Assembly: GCA_023412915.1 (NCBI GenBank)
Contig: JAEZRE010000018.1
Span: 124,001-188,000 of the forward strand
Source: Bacillota bacterium
GTDB lineage: Bacteria > Bacillota > Clostridia > Acetivibrionales > DTU013
Direction: 5' to 3'
Length of the DNA: 64,000 nucleotides
Part shown: positions 25,701-34,293 of the stretch, piece after piece
Layout: each line of letters starts with the position of its first letter
How positions within the stretch are numbered: position 1 is the stretch's first letter
The notes under the pieces: model-generated
The model's database searches: none
What the model was told of the DNA's origin: nothing
Seen by the model: the letters and a program-made list of their open reading frames with translations, nothing else
Program-made: the position numbers and the translations under genes

Positions 25701-26455
25701 TGCAGCATGCATTTTCAAGGTTTGAAATGCTGGTTGGAGAGGACGCGATACAAAAGCTCAAGCAGGCCAGGGTAGCCATATTCGGGGTGGGAGGCGTCGG
25801 GAGTTTCGTCGTCGAGGGACTCGTCAGGAGCGGCGTCGGCAAATTCATGCTTGTGGATGACGACCTGGTATGCCTGACAAATCTGAACCGGCAGATACAT
25901 GCGACCAGAAAAACGATAGGTAAGCCGAAGGTCGACGTAATGAAGGAGAGGATACTTGACATAAACCCAAAGGCCGAGGTGGAGACGCACAAGCTGTTTT
26001 ATCTGCCCGAGACAGCGGGGCAGCTGCTCGACGGACAGCTCGACTATATTGTGGACGCCATCGACACCGTGACGGCCAAGATAGATCTTGTCATGAAGGC
26101 GAAAGGGAAGGGTATACCCATAATTTCAAGCATGGGCACGGGGAACAAGTTCGACCCTACAAAGCTCATGATAACCGATATAAGCAAGACATCGATCGAT
26201 CCGCTCGCAAGAGTCATGCGCAAGGAATTGAGGGTCAGAGGCATCACATCTTTAAAGGTGCTGTTTTCCAGCGAGGAACCTTCCAAAACCTTGCTAACGG
26301 AGAGGACAAGCTGTAAGGAAAACTGCGTTTGCCCTGCCGGCACCGATAGAAAATGCACCGACAGGCGGAATATACCGGGGAGCACTCCTTTCGTTCCGCC
26401 GGCCGCGGGTCTCATCATCGCAAGCGAAGTAGTCAGGGAATTGATAGGACGATGA
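25700..26455 (+). CDS. tcdA: tRNA threonylcarbamoyladenosine dehydratase
   Basis: 251 aa E1-like (ThiF/MoeB) enzyme that makes cyclic t6A on tRNAs. Nucleotide loop FGVGGVGSFVVEGLVRSG, DDD in LVDDDLVCLTNLNRQIHA, DAIDTVTAKIDL, and a Cys pair in CKENCVCP near the C-terminus. The frame is open further upstream within the previous gene, but ATG 25700, overlapping its stop, gives the family start. Close to CsdL/TcdA proteins; other E1-like roles are less likely. Confidence 0.88.
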   Translation: MQHAFSRFEMLVGEDAIQKLKQARVAIFGVGGVGSFVVEGLVRSGVGKFMLVDDDLVCLTNLNRQIHATRKTIGKPKVDVMKERILDINPKAEVETHKLFYLPETAGQLLDGQLDYIVDAIDTVTAKIDLVMKAKGKGIPIISSMGTGNKFDPTKLMITDISKTSIDPLARVMRKELRVRGITSLKVLFSSEEPSKTLLTERTSCKENCVCPAGTDRKCTDRRNIPGSTPFVPPAAGLIIASEVVRELIGR

Positions 26456-26514
26456 ATAAAGAGCGGGCTTGAGTCAACATCGTGGGCGGTACTCAGGCAT
26501 CATGGAGGGCAAGT

Positions 26515-27189
26515 ATGTTCGAACACAGAATAACGATATTTACCGGCCATTTCGGCAGCGGTAAAACCGAGGTCTCGGTAAATTATGCTTTTCATCTGGC
26601 AAGGTCCGGCAAAAAGACAGTGATCGTGGATCTTGACATAGTAAATCCGTTTTTCAGAACTGCGGATGCCAAAAAACCTCTGGAAGAAAAGGGAATTAAG
26701 GTAATAGTTCCCGTTTATGCAAATACCAACGTCGACGTCCCGTCACTGCCGGCTCAGATAAATACGGTTTTCGAGGATAAAAGCTATCATGTGGTGCTCG
26801 ATGTTGGAGGGGACGACCTTGGAGCGCGCATTCTTTCAAGATATAACGGAGAAATAACCAAAGAAGATTATATCCATTATTTCGTAGTGAATACAAGGCG
26901 CCCTATGACAAGGACACCGGAGGAAATAGAGCGGATGGTAGATGAAATACAGGGCAGCGCCAGGCTCAAGGTTGACAGCTTTGTCAACAACGCGAACCTG
27001 CTCGGCGCAAGCTCTCCTGAGCTGATTGCGGAGGCTTCCGGGATCATTGGCGGGGTTTCGGAAAAGCTCGGCATACCTGTTGGCATCATCAGCGGAATGC
27101 AAGACATTTTGAGCGACTATACCGGCGATCCCGGCGTTGAAAGGCTATACCTGGACAAATACATCAGGCTGCCGTGGGATATTTCGTGA
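26515..27189 (+). CDS. MinD/CobQ-type P-loop ATPase
   Basis: 224 aa. Walker A GHFGSGKTEVSVNYA, VDLDIVNPFFRTAD switch I and VVLDVGGDDLGARIL Walker B region. GGAGGG 5 nt before ATG 26515; the in-frame upstream extension has no site. ParA/Mrp-like proteins of this sort often neighbour 2-oxoacid:ferredoxin oxidoreductase genes, as here. Specific role unknown, possibly maturation. Confidence 0.8.
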   Translation: MFEHRITIFTGHFGSGKTEVSVNYAFHLARSGKKTVIVDLDIVNPFFRTADAKKPLEEKGIKVIVPVYANTNVDVPSLPAQINTVFEDKSYHVVLDVGGDDLGARILSRYNGEITKEDYIHYFVVNTRRPMTRTPEEIERMVDEIQGSARLKVDSFVNNANLLGASSPELIAEASGIIGGVSEKLGIPVGIISGMQDILSDYTGDPGVERLYLDKYIRLPWDIS

Positions 27190-27200
27190 AATGCAGCGAT

Positions 27201-27281
27201 TAGGGACGCAGGGACTTAGGGACGCAGGGACGGTTCTTTTGTTTCGTTTTAGTTAGTTAACGAAACAAAAGAACCGTCCCT
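27201..27281. repeat. Intergenic palindromic repeat (23-bp perfect arms)
   Basis: Two direct copies of TAGGGACGCAGGGAC lead into a 23-bp perfect inverted repeat (27226-27248 and 27259-27281) with a 10-nt loop; the arms carry GGGACGGTTCTTTTGTTTC. Elements of this sequence type are, from memory, widespread between clostridial genes and may be mobilised by REP-associated transposases. It can also act as a transcription terminator. Confidence 0.75.
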
Positions 27282-27370
27282 ATGTTTCACTTGCATTTAA
27301 ATACAATGAGATTTATAATTATTGAAAGCTTTTACATGACTTACAGAAGCTTAGAAATGTGAGGTGCTTT

Positions 27371-27577
27371 ATGCCAAAGGTTATATTCAACGAAGAGCGT
27401 TGCAAGGGCTGCAAGCTTTGCTTGTCCGTCTGTCCTAAAAATATTGTCATTATAGATGAAGAAAAGCTCAACCTCAAAGGTTTTCACCCGGCGGGAGTCA
27501 AAGAAATGGACAAATGCATCGGGTGCGCTTTCTGTGCAACGATATGTCCTGACTGCGTAATAGAAGTAGAGAAGTGA
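27371..27577 (+). CDS. korD: 2-oxoacid:ferredoxin oxidoreductase delta subunit (2x 4Fe-4S ferredoxin)
   Basis: 68 aa with two 4Fe-4S motifs: CKGCKLCLSVCPKN and CIGCAFCATICPDC. ATG 27371 behind GAGGTG; an upstream GTG at 27359 is less likely. First gene of a korDABC-type (also called vor) cluster; carries electrons between the thiamine-diphosphate site and free ferredoxin. Confidence 0.92.
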   Translation: MPKVIFNEERCKGCKLCLSVCPKNIVIIDEEKLNLKGFHPAGVKEMDKCIGCAFCATICPDCVIEVEK

Positions 27578-27582
27578 TAGAA

Positions 27583-27757
27583 GAATGTTTATCGCCCAAG
27601 GGGCGCGGATTTCATTTAGCCCAAAAGGCGCAGATTTCCTTAAAACGTTCAAAGGGAAATGTTTAGCGCCCAAAGGGCGTGGATTTCATTTGAAACATTC
27701 AATGGGAATGTTTATCGCCCAAGAGGCGCGAATTTCATTTGAAACATTCAATGGAGG
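27583..27757. repeat. Tandem imperfect ~50-bp hairpin repeats between korD and korA
   Basis: Three to four units built on GAATGTTTATCGCCCAA-GGGGCG...GGATTTCATTT, each with a small GC hairpin (CGCCC-AA-GGGGCG, GCCC-AAAA-GGC, CGCCC-AAA-GGGCG, CGCCC-AAGA-GGCG) and ending in ATTCAATGG. The last unit supplies the ribosome binding site (ATTCAATGGAGGG) of korA. An open frame of 60 codons across it is repeat-derived. Confidence 0.75.
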
Positions 27758-27766
27758 GATCATATA

Positions 27767-28840
27767 ATGGGAGAAAAAATTCTTATGAAGGGAAACGAGG
27801 TCATTGCCGAGGCTGCCTTAAGGGCAGGCTGCAGGTATTATTTCGGATATCCCATAACGCCTCAGACTGAAGTGGCGCATTATTTCGCAAAGAAAATGCC
27901 CCAGTACGGAGGAGCTTTTATACAGGCTGAAAGCGAAATCGCCGCGATGAATATGGTCTACGGTGCGGCTAGTGCCGGCGCACGCAGCATGACTTCATCC
28001 TCGAGCCCGGGGATCAGCCTGAAGCAGGAAGCTATTTCCTACGCCGCATGCGCGGAGCTTCCGGCGGTAGTTGTAAATATAGTCAGGGCAGGCCCGGGGC
28101 TGGGCGGCATTCTGGCGGCTCAGGGCGACTATTTTCAGGCGACCAAGGGCGGCGGTCACGGCGATTACAGGATGGTAGTGCTCGCACCGAGCAGCGTTCA
28201 GGAATTGTACGAGCTTACTGTTGAAGCCTTCAATATTGCCGATAAATACAGAACGTTATGCATGATCATGGGCGACGGCATGCTGGGCCAGATGATGGAG
28301 GGCGTCGAGTTCAAGGATCGCGAAGAGATCTGCCAGGCTGGCAAGGACTGGGCTGTGACGGGAACAGGCATGAATAGGGAACATAATGTGATCACCTCGA
28401 TCTATATCGACCCTGAGGTGCTTGAAAACCATAACCTGAAGCTTCAGGCAAAGTATAGGAAAATCGCCGAAAACGAGACGCGCGCCGAAGCCTATAACTG
28501 CGATGGCGCCGATATAATCGTAACAGCTTATGGCACTGTGGCCAGAATAATAAAGAACGTAATAAAGACGGCTGCCAGGGAAGGCATCAAGGTCGGACTA
28601 ATCAGACCGATCACACTCTGGCCCTTCCCGTCGGCGGTATTTGAAAAATATGCGGAAGTTCCGAAGGCTTTCTTGTCGGTAGAGCTCAGCGCAGGCCAGA
28701 TGGTCGAAGACGTGAGGCTGGCGGTAAATGGCAAGAGGCCGGTTTACTTCCATGGCAGGATGGGCGGAATGATACCGACCCAGCAGGAGATACTTGACAA
28801 GATCAAGGAAATTTTGAACAAGGTCGGTGTAGATCGGTAA
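27767..28840 (+). CDS. korA: 2-oxoacid:ferredoxin oxidoreductase alpha subunit (VorB/KorA)
   Basis: 357 aa pyrimidine-binding/transketolase-C-like subunit. Motifs: MKGNEVIAEAALRAGCRYYFGYPITPQTE at the start, IQAESEIAAMNMVYGAASAG, TSSSSPGISLKQE, and RPITLWPFP near the C-terminus. Oxidatively decarboxylates a 2-oxoacid (2-oxoisovalerate or 2-oxoglutarate) with CoA. GGAGGG comes from the repeat upstream. Partner genes follow at 28965 and 29716. Confidence 0.93.
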   Translation: MGEKILMKGNEVIAEAALRAGCRYYFGYPITPQTEVAHYFAKKMPQYGGAFIQAESEIAAMNMVYGAASAGARSMTSSSSPGISLKQEAISYAACAELPAVVVNIVRAGPGLGGILAAQGDYFQATKGGGHGDYRMVVLAPSSVQELYELTVEAFNIADKYRTLCMIMGDGMLGQMMEGVEFKDREEICQAGKDWAVTGTGMNREHNVITSIYIDPEVLENHNLKLQAKYRKIAENETRAEAYNCDGADIIVTAYGTVARIIKNVIKTAAREGIKVGLIRPITLWPFPSAVFEKYAEVPKAFLSVELSAGQMVEDVRLAVNGKRPVYFHGRMGGMIPTQQEILDKIKEILNKVGVDR

Positions 28841-28882
28841 CCTAGCCCTGGCATTGTTCAAACGCCGCGCGAAAGCGGGGTG

Positions 28883-28931
28883 CGCAGGCATAGCCTGCGT
28901 GAGCAAATGACGTATTCATTACGGCATTTGC
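28883..28931. repeat. Two hairpins in the korA-korB gap
   Basis: CGCAGGC-ATA-GCCTGCG (28883-28899) and a longer imperfect stem GCAAATG-A-CGTA / TACG-G-CATTTGC (28903-28931). They occupy the 124-nt gap inside an otherwise tight operon and may set the relative expression or mRNA stability. Confidence 0.55.
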
Positions 28932-28964
28932 GTTAAGCTAAATTTGAAGCAAAGGGGAATGACG

Positions 28965-29711
28965 ATGGCTATAGTATTTCAAAGACCTCACGCCTTGAGA
29001 GAGACGGAACTGCATTACTGCCCGGGCTGCACGCACGGCATCGCACACCGGCTCGTTGCCGAGGTCATAGATGAATTAGGTGTGGAAGGCAGTACGATAG
29101 GCGTTTCTCCTGTCGGCTGCGCTTACAACAACTATCTGTATTTCAACTGCGATATGGTGCAGGCGGCACATGGAAGAGCTCCGGCTGTGGCAACGGGCAT
29201 AAAGCGCGTACATCCCGGAAACATGGTGTTCACTTACCAGGGGGACGGCGATCTTGCCTCCATCGGAACTGCCGAGATCGTACACGCTGCAAACAGAGGC
29301 GAGAAGATCACAACGATATTCATAAACAATGCGATATATGGAATGACCTCGGGCCAGATGGCGCCGACTACGCTTGTAGGCCAGGTGACCACCACGTCGC
29401 CTTTCGGCAGAAAGCCGGAGATAGAGGGCTATCCTCTCAATATGAGCGAGATGCTTTCCACACTTAAGGGCGCAGTGTTCGTCGAAAGAGTGTCATTGCA
29501 TGACATAAAGAATATAAAGAATGCCAAGAAGGCCATTATGAAGGCCTTCAAGGTTCAGCAAGCAGGGCTTGGCTTCTCTATCGTGGAAGTGCTTTCAAGC
29601 TGTCCTACGAACTGGGGCCTCGAGCCTGTTCAGGCTCTCAAGTGGATCGAGGACAAAATGATCCCCCAGTATCCTCTCGGTAACTTTAAAGGAAAGGATT
29701 TGGAGGTGTAA
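28965..29711 (+). CDS. korB: 2-oxoacid:ferredoxin oxidoreductase beta subunit (thiamine-diphosphate binding)
   Basis: 248 aa. Fe-S/TPP start LHYCPGCTHGIAHRL, TPP motif GDGDLASIGTAEIVHAANRG with the trailing NNAIYGMTSGQ, typical of KorB/VorA. Of the near-by ATGs, 28965 has the better spacing (7 nt) from AAAGGGG; 28959 would leave almost none. Confidence 0.93.
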   Translation: MAIVFQRPHALRETELHYCPGCTHGIAHRLVAEVIDELGVEGSTIGVSPVGCAYNNYLYFNCDMVQAAHGRAPAVATGIKRVHPGNMVFTYQGDGDLASIGTAEIVHAANRGEKITTIFINNAIYGMTSGQMAPTTLVGQVTTTSPFGRKPEIEGYPLNMSEMLSTLKGAVFVERVSLHDIKNIKNAKKAIMKAFKVQQAGLGFSIVEVLSSCPTNWGLEPVQALKWIEDKMIPQYPLGNFKGKDLEV

Positions 29712-29715
29712 GGCG

Positions 29716-30249
29716 ATGGCACAGATAGACATCATTTTTTCAGGCTTCGGAGGCCAGGGTATCCAGGCTGCGGGCAAGCTTATCGCTTATGCAGGTATGC
29801 TAGAGGATAAATTCGTATCGTTTCTGCCGTCCTATGGACCTGAAATGAGAGGCGGAACCTCCAATTGCCATGTCATAGTATCCGACGAACCGGTCGGTTC
29901 GCCGATACTGAACAGCGCGACAGCATTGATGGCCATGAACAGGCCTTCGCTCGACAAATTTGAAAGCAGCGTAGTTCCCGGCGGAATCATCCTCCTTGAC
30001 AGCTCACTGGTCAACAGAATCCCTGAACGCAAGGACGTCAAGGTATTTGCGATACCTGCCACGCAGATCGCCTCCGATATGGGCAATCTGGCATATGCCA
30101 ACATCATAATGCTGGGCAAGCTCATTGAAGAAACCGGCGCAGTTTCAGCCGAATTTTTCGAGAAAGGCCTGAAAAAGGTGCTGCCTGAAAAGAAGCATTA
30201 CCTGATACCCGAAGAAATGAAAGCTCTCGAACTTGGTATGAAGTATTGA
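29716..30249 (+). CDS. korC: 2-oxoacid:ferredoxin oxidoreductase gamma subunit
   Basis: 177 aa. GFGGQGIQAAGKLIAYAG and SYGPEMRGGTSNCHVIVSD are the family signatures. Starts 4 nt after korB and completes the four-subunit enzyme. The operon is closed by a terminator at 30271. Confidence 0.93.
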   Translation: MAQIDIIFSGFGGQGIQAAGKLIAYAGMLEDKFVSFLPSYGPEMRGGTSNCHVIVSDEPVGSPILNSATALMAMNRPSLDKFESSVVPGGIILLDSSLVNRIPERKDVKVFAIPATQIASDMGNLAYANIIMLGKLIEETGAVSAEFFEKGLKKVLPEKKHYLIPEEMKALELGMKY

Positions 30250-30270
30250 GCAATATATGCCGGACCGTTG

Positions 30271-30296
30271 AAAAGCTGCATTAAGTGCGGCTTTTT
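30271..30296 (+). terminator. Intrinsic terminator of the kor operon
   Basis: AAAAGCTGCA - TTAAG - TGCGGCTTTT stem (one G-U pair) followed by TT. Confidence 0.75.
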
Positions 30297-30334
30297 AACA
30301 TATACCTAATAATAATTTGCTGGAGGTACTTAAT

Positions 30335-31462
30335 ATGCGATACAAAAAATACGGCAATACCGGAGCCGAAGTATCGGCGCTCGGATTCGGATGCATGCGC
30401 TTTCCGATGATACGCAAGGATTCGAAGGAATACGTGGATGAAGACAAAACCATTCCGATGCTCCTCCGTGCTTACGAACTCGGAGTCAACTACTTCGATA
30501 CCGCATATTTCTACTGTAACGGCCAGAGCGAGATCGTTCTCGGAAAGGCTCTGAAAGGTATCAGGGATAAGGTCTATGTCTCGACAAAAAGCCCGGGGCA
30601 CCTGGTGAAGAAACCCGGCGATTACAGAAGGATACTTGAAGAGCAGCTGAAAAAGCTCGATATGGATGTTATAGATTTTTATCATTTCCATGGCATAGGC
30701 TACAATGGTTTTTATAATATCGATAATGCTTCGGGTTGGCTGAAGGAAGCAAAACAGGCAAAGGAAGAGGGACTTGTCAGGCATGTTTCCTTTTCGTTCC
30801 ATGACGAACCGGCAGCAATGGTGAAGCTCGTAGACACCGGGCTGTTCGAAAGCGTTCTGTGCCAGTACAACGCGATCGACAAGAGCAATGCGGAAGGTAT
30901 CGCGCATGCCAAGGCCAAAGGTCTCGGCGTTGCAGTCATGGGCCCGCTCGGAGGCGGAAGGGTGTCGGGCATGCCCTCCGAAGTCGCCGACAAGCTTGGC
31001 ATAAAGGTGAGGAGCAGCGCTGAGCTTGCACTCAGGTTTGTACTTGCCAATCCCAATATAGATATAGCGCTTTCAGGCATGGGATCCATGCAGATGCTCG
31101 AGGAAAACGTAGCCACCGCTGCTAATTCCGAACCGCTGAGCAAGCAGGAGCTTGATGCGATCAATGGCATGATGGAGGAGAACGAGAAACTGGCGAAGCT
31201 TTATTGCACCGGTTGCTCCTATTGTCTGCCCTGTCCGTCCGGTGTGAATATTCCGCATATATTCAAAACCATGAATTACTACCGTATATACAACACCGTG
31301 GAATACGCGAGAAACGAATACGCCAACATAGGAAGCGAATGGATCCCCGGAAAGGATGCCACTGCCTGCACCGAATGCGGCGCCTGCGAGAATAAATGTC
31401 CCCAGAAGCTGAAGATACGCGAGCAGCTTAAGGAAAGCCATGCCGCGCTTTCAGCCAAATAG
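30335..31462 (+). CDS. Aldo/keto reductase with C-terminal 4Fe-4S motifs
   Basis: 375 aa. AKR barrel with LGFGCMRFPM, catalytic Asp/Tyr region NYFDTAYFYCNGQSE and HFHGIG; C-terminal ferredoxin-like part with CTGCSYCLPCPSGV and CTECGACENKCPQ. ATG 30335 has GGAGG 8 nt upstream, better than TTG 30317. This family is common in Clostridia and assumed to be ferredoxin-linked; substrate unknown. Confidence 0.9.
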   Translation: MRYKKYGNTGAEVSALGFGCMRFPMIRKDSKEYVDEDKTIPMLLRAYELGVNYFDTAYFYCNGQSEIVLGKALKGIRDKVYVSTKSPGHLVKKPGDYRRILEEQLKKLDMDVIDFYHFHGIGYNGFYNIDNASGWLKEAKQAKEEGLVRHVSFSFHDEPAAMVKLVDTGLFESVLCQYNAIDKSNAEGIAHAKAKGLGVAVMGPLGGGRVSGMPSEVADKLGIKVRSSAELALRFVLANPNIDIALSGMGSMQMLEENVATAANSEPLSKQELDAINGMMEENEKLAKLYCTGCSYCLPCPSGVNIPHIFKTMNYYRIYNTVEYARNEYANIGSEWIPGKDATACTECGACENKCPQKLKIREQLKESHAALSAK

Positions 31463-31488
31463 GCGCCATATAAAAAGCCGGATTTAAG

Positions 31489-31809
31489 TCAACGGATTAC
31501 ATTGACAGCCTGCGTGCTTGAATAATAGGATATGTCTTCGGACGTAAAACCCTTGAATTCATGTTCATGCAGGCTGTTGCTTTCCAATACGCCTTCCATC
31601 CTGTGAACATGACCGTTTTCCGTTTTGATCGGCATACCTGTTATGCCGTAAAAATAGTGGGTGTGGTTTCTGTACGACGAAACTCCATAAAAAACATGGA
31701 TATGAAAATTACCTACGCCAAGCATATTGCCGGCACACCCCAGAAGCCTGTGGTTATGGCCTTCGGTCATCTGGCAATCGAATTTGTATCTGTGCAGGTG
31801 AAATTTCAT
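31489..31809 (-). CDS. YmaF-family histidine-rich protein
   Basis: 106 aa with many His in paired motifs (HLHRY, GHNH, FHIHVFYG, NHTHYFYG, GHVHRMEG, LHEHEF), consistent with the YmaF family and probably metal-binding. GGAGGG in front of ATG 31809 on the minus strand. Divergent from the rubrerythrin gene. Function unknown. Confidence 0.8.
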   Translation of the reverse strand: MKFHLHRYKFDCQMTEGHNHRLLGCAGNMLGVGNFHIHVFYGVSSYRNHTHYFYGITGMPIKTENGHVHRMEGVLESNSLHEHEFKGFTSEDISYYSSTQAVNVIR

Positions 31810-31900
31810 GCTACCCTCCGCATCTCATCCTGAAGTTAGGTTATGCATTGTGTACAAGTTTATTAGTTGTATATTTTGTAAATTAATTCTGTAATTGTTT

Positions 31901-31930
31901 TTGTTGTTTAAAAGAAAATTGTGGTAATAA
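31901..31930 (+). promoter_or_regulatory. Candidate rubrerythrin promoter
   Basis: TTGTTG (31901-31906), 18-nt spacer, TAATAA (31925-31930) ahead of the rubrerythrin ribosome binding site. I see no convincing PerR box. Confidence 0.35.
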
Positions 31931-31970
31931 TATGTTTGTTGAGCAAAATTATTGTTTAGTGGAGGTTGTT

Positions 31971-32564
31971 ATGAAAAGTCTGAAAGGAACAAAAACGCTC
32001 GAAAACCTGATGAAGGCATTTGCCGGCGAATCCCAGGCGCGCAACAGATATACCTACTACGCTTCGGCCGCAGCAAAGGAGGGCTATAAGCAGATCGAGG
32101 CAATATTCCTTGAAACGGCTGATAACGAAAAGGAACATGCCAAGAGATTTTTCAAATTGGTTCTTTCCGGTATGGAAGGCGAGCTCCCGGCCGATATCCA
32201 AATCACCGCAACATATCCCGCCGCGATGGGTACAACGCTTGAAAACCTCGATTACGCGGCGCATGGCGAAAACGAGGAGTGGACGGTACTGTATCCCGAA
32301 TTTGCGAGGATTGCGGCAGAAGAGGGTTTCAACGAAGTTGCCGCGGCTTTCAAGTCTATTGCGACAGTTGAAAAGCATCATGAGGCGAGATACAGGAAGC
32401 TCTATGACAATGTGAAGGATCTCAGGGTTTTCAGGAAGGACGGAGTGACCTACTGGATATGCAGGAACTGCGGCTACATACATGTTGGAGAAAGCGCTCC
32501 CGAGATCTGCCCGGCATGCCTGCATCCACAAGCTTATTTCGAGATTCTCAAAGAAAACTATTAA
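31971..32564 (+). CDS. rbr: Rubrerythrin
   Basis: 197 aa. N-terminal ferritin-like diiron domain (AFAGESQARNRYTYYA, ETADNEKEHAKRF, EEGFNEVAAAFKSI, VEKHHEARY) and C-terminal rubredoxin-like zinc-ribbon/FeS4 centre (CRNCGY ... CPAC). Reduces peroxide in anaerobes. ATG 31971 follows GGAGG; an in-frame ATG at 31932 lacks a site. Monocistronic with terminator after it. Confidence 0.95.
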   Translation: MKSLKGTKTLENLMKAFAGESQARNRYTYYASAAAKEGYKQIEAIFLETADNEKEHAKRFFKLVLSGMEGELPADIQITATYPAAMGTTLENLDYAAHGENEEWTVLYPEFARIAAEEGFNEVAAAFKSIATVEKHHEARYRKLYDNVKDLRVFRKDGVTYWICRNCGYIHVGESAPEICPACLHPQAYFEILKENY

Positions 32565-32578
32565 CCCGGTGCGGAATA

Positions 32579-32619
32579 CATAAAAAGGGCTGTATGCTTT
32601 GCGTGCAGCTCTTTTTATG
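32579..32619 (+). terminator. Intrinsic terminator after rubrerythrin
   Basis: 15-bp stem CATAAAAAGGGCTGT / GCAGCTCTTTTTATG with an 11-nt loop; the A/T-rich base makes it usable on both strands. Confidence 0.8.
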
Positions 32620-32733
32620 TATGGCGCCACATATAAAGCCTCTTCATGGTGACATAATGACCTAATTATGTTATTATAATTTTTGACAGGCAGATAGGTT
32701 GCCGAGTATTCCATGTTTTTTTGGGGAGTCTGA

Positions 32734-34017
32734 ATGAGACCGGGTCGAATTGTACTGATCCTTACTATAATATTTCTGTTGGCTGCGGCTGCCTGTTCGG
32801 TGGTCTATTTTACCGGCGCGTATCAGAGCAGGCCAGTGATGCAGGAAGCGGCGGAAGACGCATCTTCGGCTGCCGGACAGCCGTCACTTCAGCCGGCCGG
32901 TTCCACCGGTCAGGCGAATAATGCCACCGGAGCGGCTATAGGTACGACAAGCCAGGCGATCAGTATCCCGGGCGAGGCTTCCGGCATAACGGGGCAGGCG
33001 CTCCAGACTTCTCCCCAGGCTATTTCAGGAAACACCGAAGAGCCTGAACTCAGGCTGATGGCGGTGGGAGATATAATGCTGGGCAGGGGTGTGGGAATGA
33101 GACTGAAGAAGGAAGGAGATTATGGGTTTGCTTTCAGTAAGGTATCCGATTACCTCAAACAGGGTGACGTTACTTTTGCAAATCTCGAATCGCCCATTAC
33201 CGCAAGCACCCATAGCCTCGATAAAAAAAGGAAAATAGTACTGAAGGGAGATCCCGGGTCCGTAGAAGCATTGACGGGAGCGGGTATAGACGTAGTAAGC
33301 CTCGCAAACAACCACATGATGGATTACTACGAAAAAGGTCTTTTCGATACTATCGATATTCTTGATAAAAACAATATTCTGCATACGGGCAGCGGAAGAA
33401 ACTTAGATGACGCAAGAAGGCCAGTGGTTATTGAGAGGAACGGCATAAAGATCGGGTTTTTGGCATATTCGGATATGGCTGAGCTCGTTTTTGCAGGCGA
33501 TCCGTATCTAAAATACAGCGCTGAGAAGGATAAGTCGGGGGTTTTACCGAGAAAATACGAGACGATAAAGGAAGATGTCGGCAAACTCAGGGGCGAGGTG
33601 GATATTCTTGCCGTATCGCTGCACTGGGGGGGGGAGGAGAGCTTTACAATTCCGCCCGAACAGGTGGAATTCGCGCACAGACTGATAGACGACGGTGTCG
33701 ATGTCATTTTGGGCCACCATCCTCATCAGTTCCAGGGGATTGAAATGTACAAGGGCAAGCCTATAATATACAGTATGGGCAATTTCCTGTTTGATCAGAA
33801 CGATACTGAGAACATGGAAGCATTCATCATGGATCTCAGGTATAAAGGAAACAAACTCGAAGCTTGTACCGCAATTCCGGTAAGGATCCTGGACAAATCC
33901 TACGTGGAGATACAAACAGGCGCTGCGGCGTCGAACATACTCGAAAGAGAAACAAAACTATGCAGTAAGCTTGGAACGGTGCCTGAAACAGTGAATGACA
34001 CGCTGGTATTCAAATAG
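32734..34017 (+). CDS. CapA-family extracellular metallophosphatase-like protein
   Basis: 427 aa. N-terminal signal/TM (IVLILTIIFLLAAAACSVVYF), Ala/Gly/Thr-rich spacer to about residue 100, then the CapA/PGA_cap domain: LMAVGDIMLGRGV, FANLESPIT, SLANNHMMDY, VSLHWGGEE, LGHHPHQFQG and GNFLFDQ, all metal-site motifs. CapA proteins act in poly-gamma-glutamate capsule export, but stand-alone clostridial members are of unclear role. GGGGAG precedes the ATG. Confidence 0.88.
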   Translation: MRPGRIVLILTIIFLLAAAACSVVYFTGAYQSRPVMQEAAEDASSAAGQPSLQPAGSTGQANNATGAAIGTTSQAISIPGEASGITGQALQTSPQAISGNTEEPELRLMAVGDIMLGRGVGMRLKKEGDYGFAFSKVSDYLKQGDVTFANLESPITASTHSLDKKRKIVLKGDPGSVEALTGAGIDVVSLANNHMMDYYEKGLFDTIDILDKNNILHTGSGRNLDDARRPVVIERNGIKIGFLAYSDMAELVFAGDPYLKYSAEKDKSGVLPRKYETIKEDVGKLRGEVDILAVSLHWGGEESFTIPPEQVEFAHRLIDDGVDVILGHHPHQFQGIEMYKGKPIIYSMGNFLFDQNDTENMEAFIMDLRYKGNKLEACTAIPVRILDKSYVEIQTGAAASNILERETKLCSKLGTVPETVNDTLVFK

Positions 34018-34050
34018 CAGAATTATTCAAAAGAACAAAGGAGATATGGC

Positions 34051-34293
34051 ATGAAAGCAGTCAAATGCATGTTTTGCGGAAGTATCACATCAATACATAG
34101 TATTAACGCCCAAAAAAAGATAAAGGGCAAGATCATCACATTATCGAACTCGCCCGTATACTATTGCGACCACTGCAAGGAGACCTTCACCTCCAAGGAG
34201 GTACAGGACGTTTTCAGATATATTCAGGACAGAGGGCTTGAAGAAAAAACCATACTGTTCAATTACGACGACATGGCCAAAAAGATATATTAA
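34051..34293 (+). CDS. YgiT-type zinc finger protein
   Basis: 80 aa with two Cys pairs, CMFCGS and YCDHCKE, the YgiT/MqsA N-terminal zinc-finger pattern, followed by EVQDVFRYIQDRG. No MqsR-type toxin or HTH partner is encoded beside it, so it may be an orphan. Follows the CapA gene by 33 nt; overlaps the convergent bioY by 4 nt. Confidence 0.78.
   Translation: MKAVKCMFCGSITSIHSINAQKKIKGKIITLSNSPVYYCDHCKETFTSKEVQDVFRYIQDRGLEEKTILFNYDDMAKKIY

Noticed and set aside
27585..27767. 60-codon open frame between korD and korA
   Set aside because: Made of the tandem repeats themselves; its residues repeat (MFIAQ...ARISF) and it overlaps the korA start.
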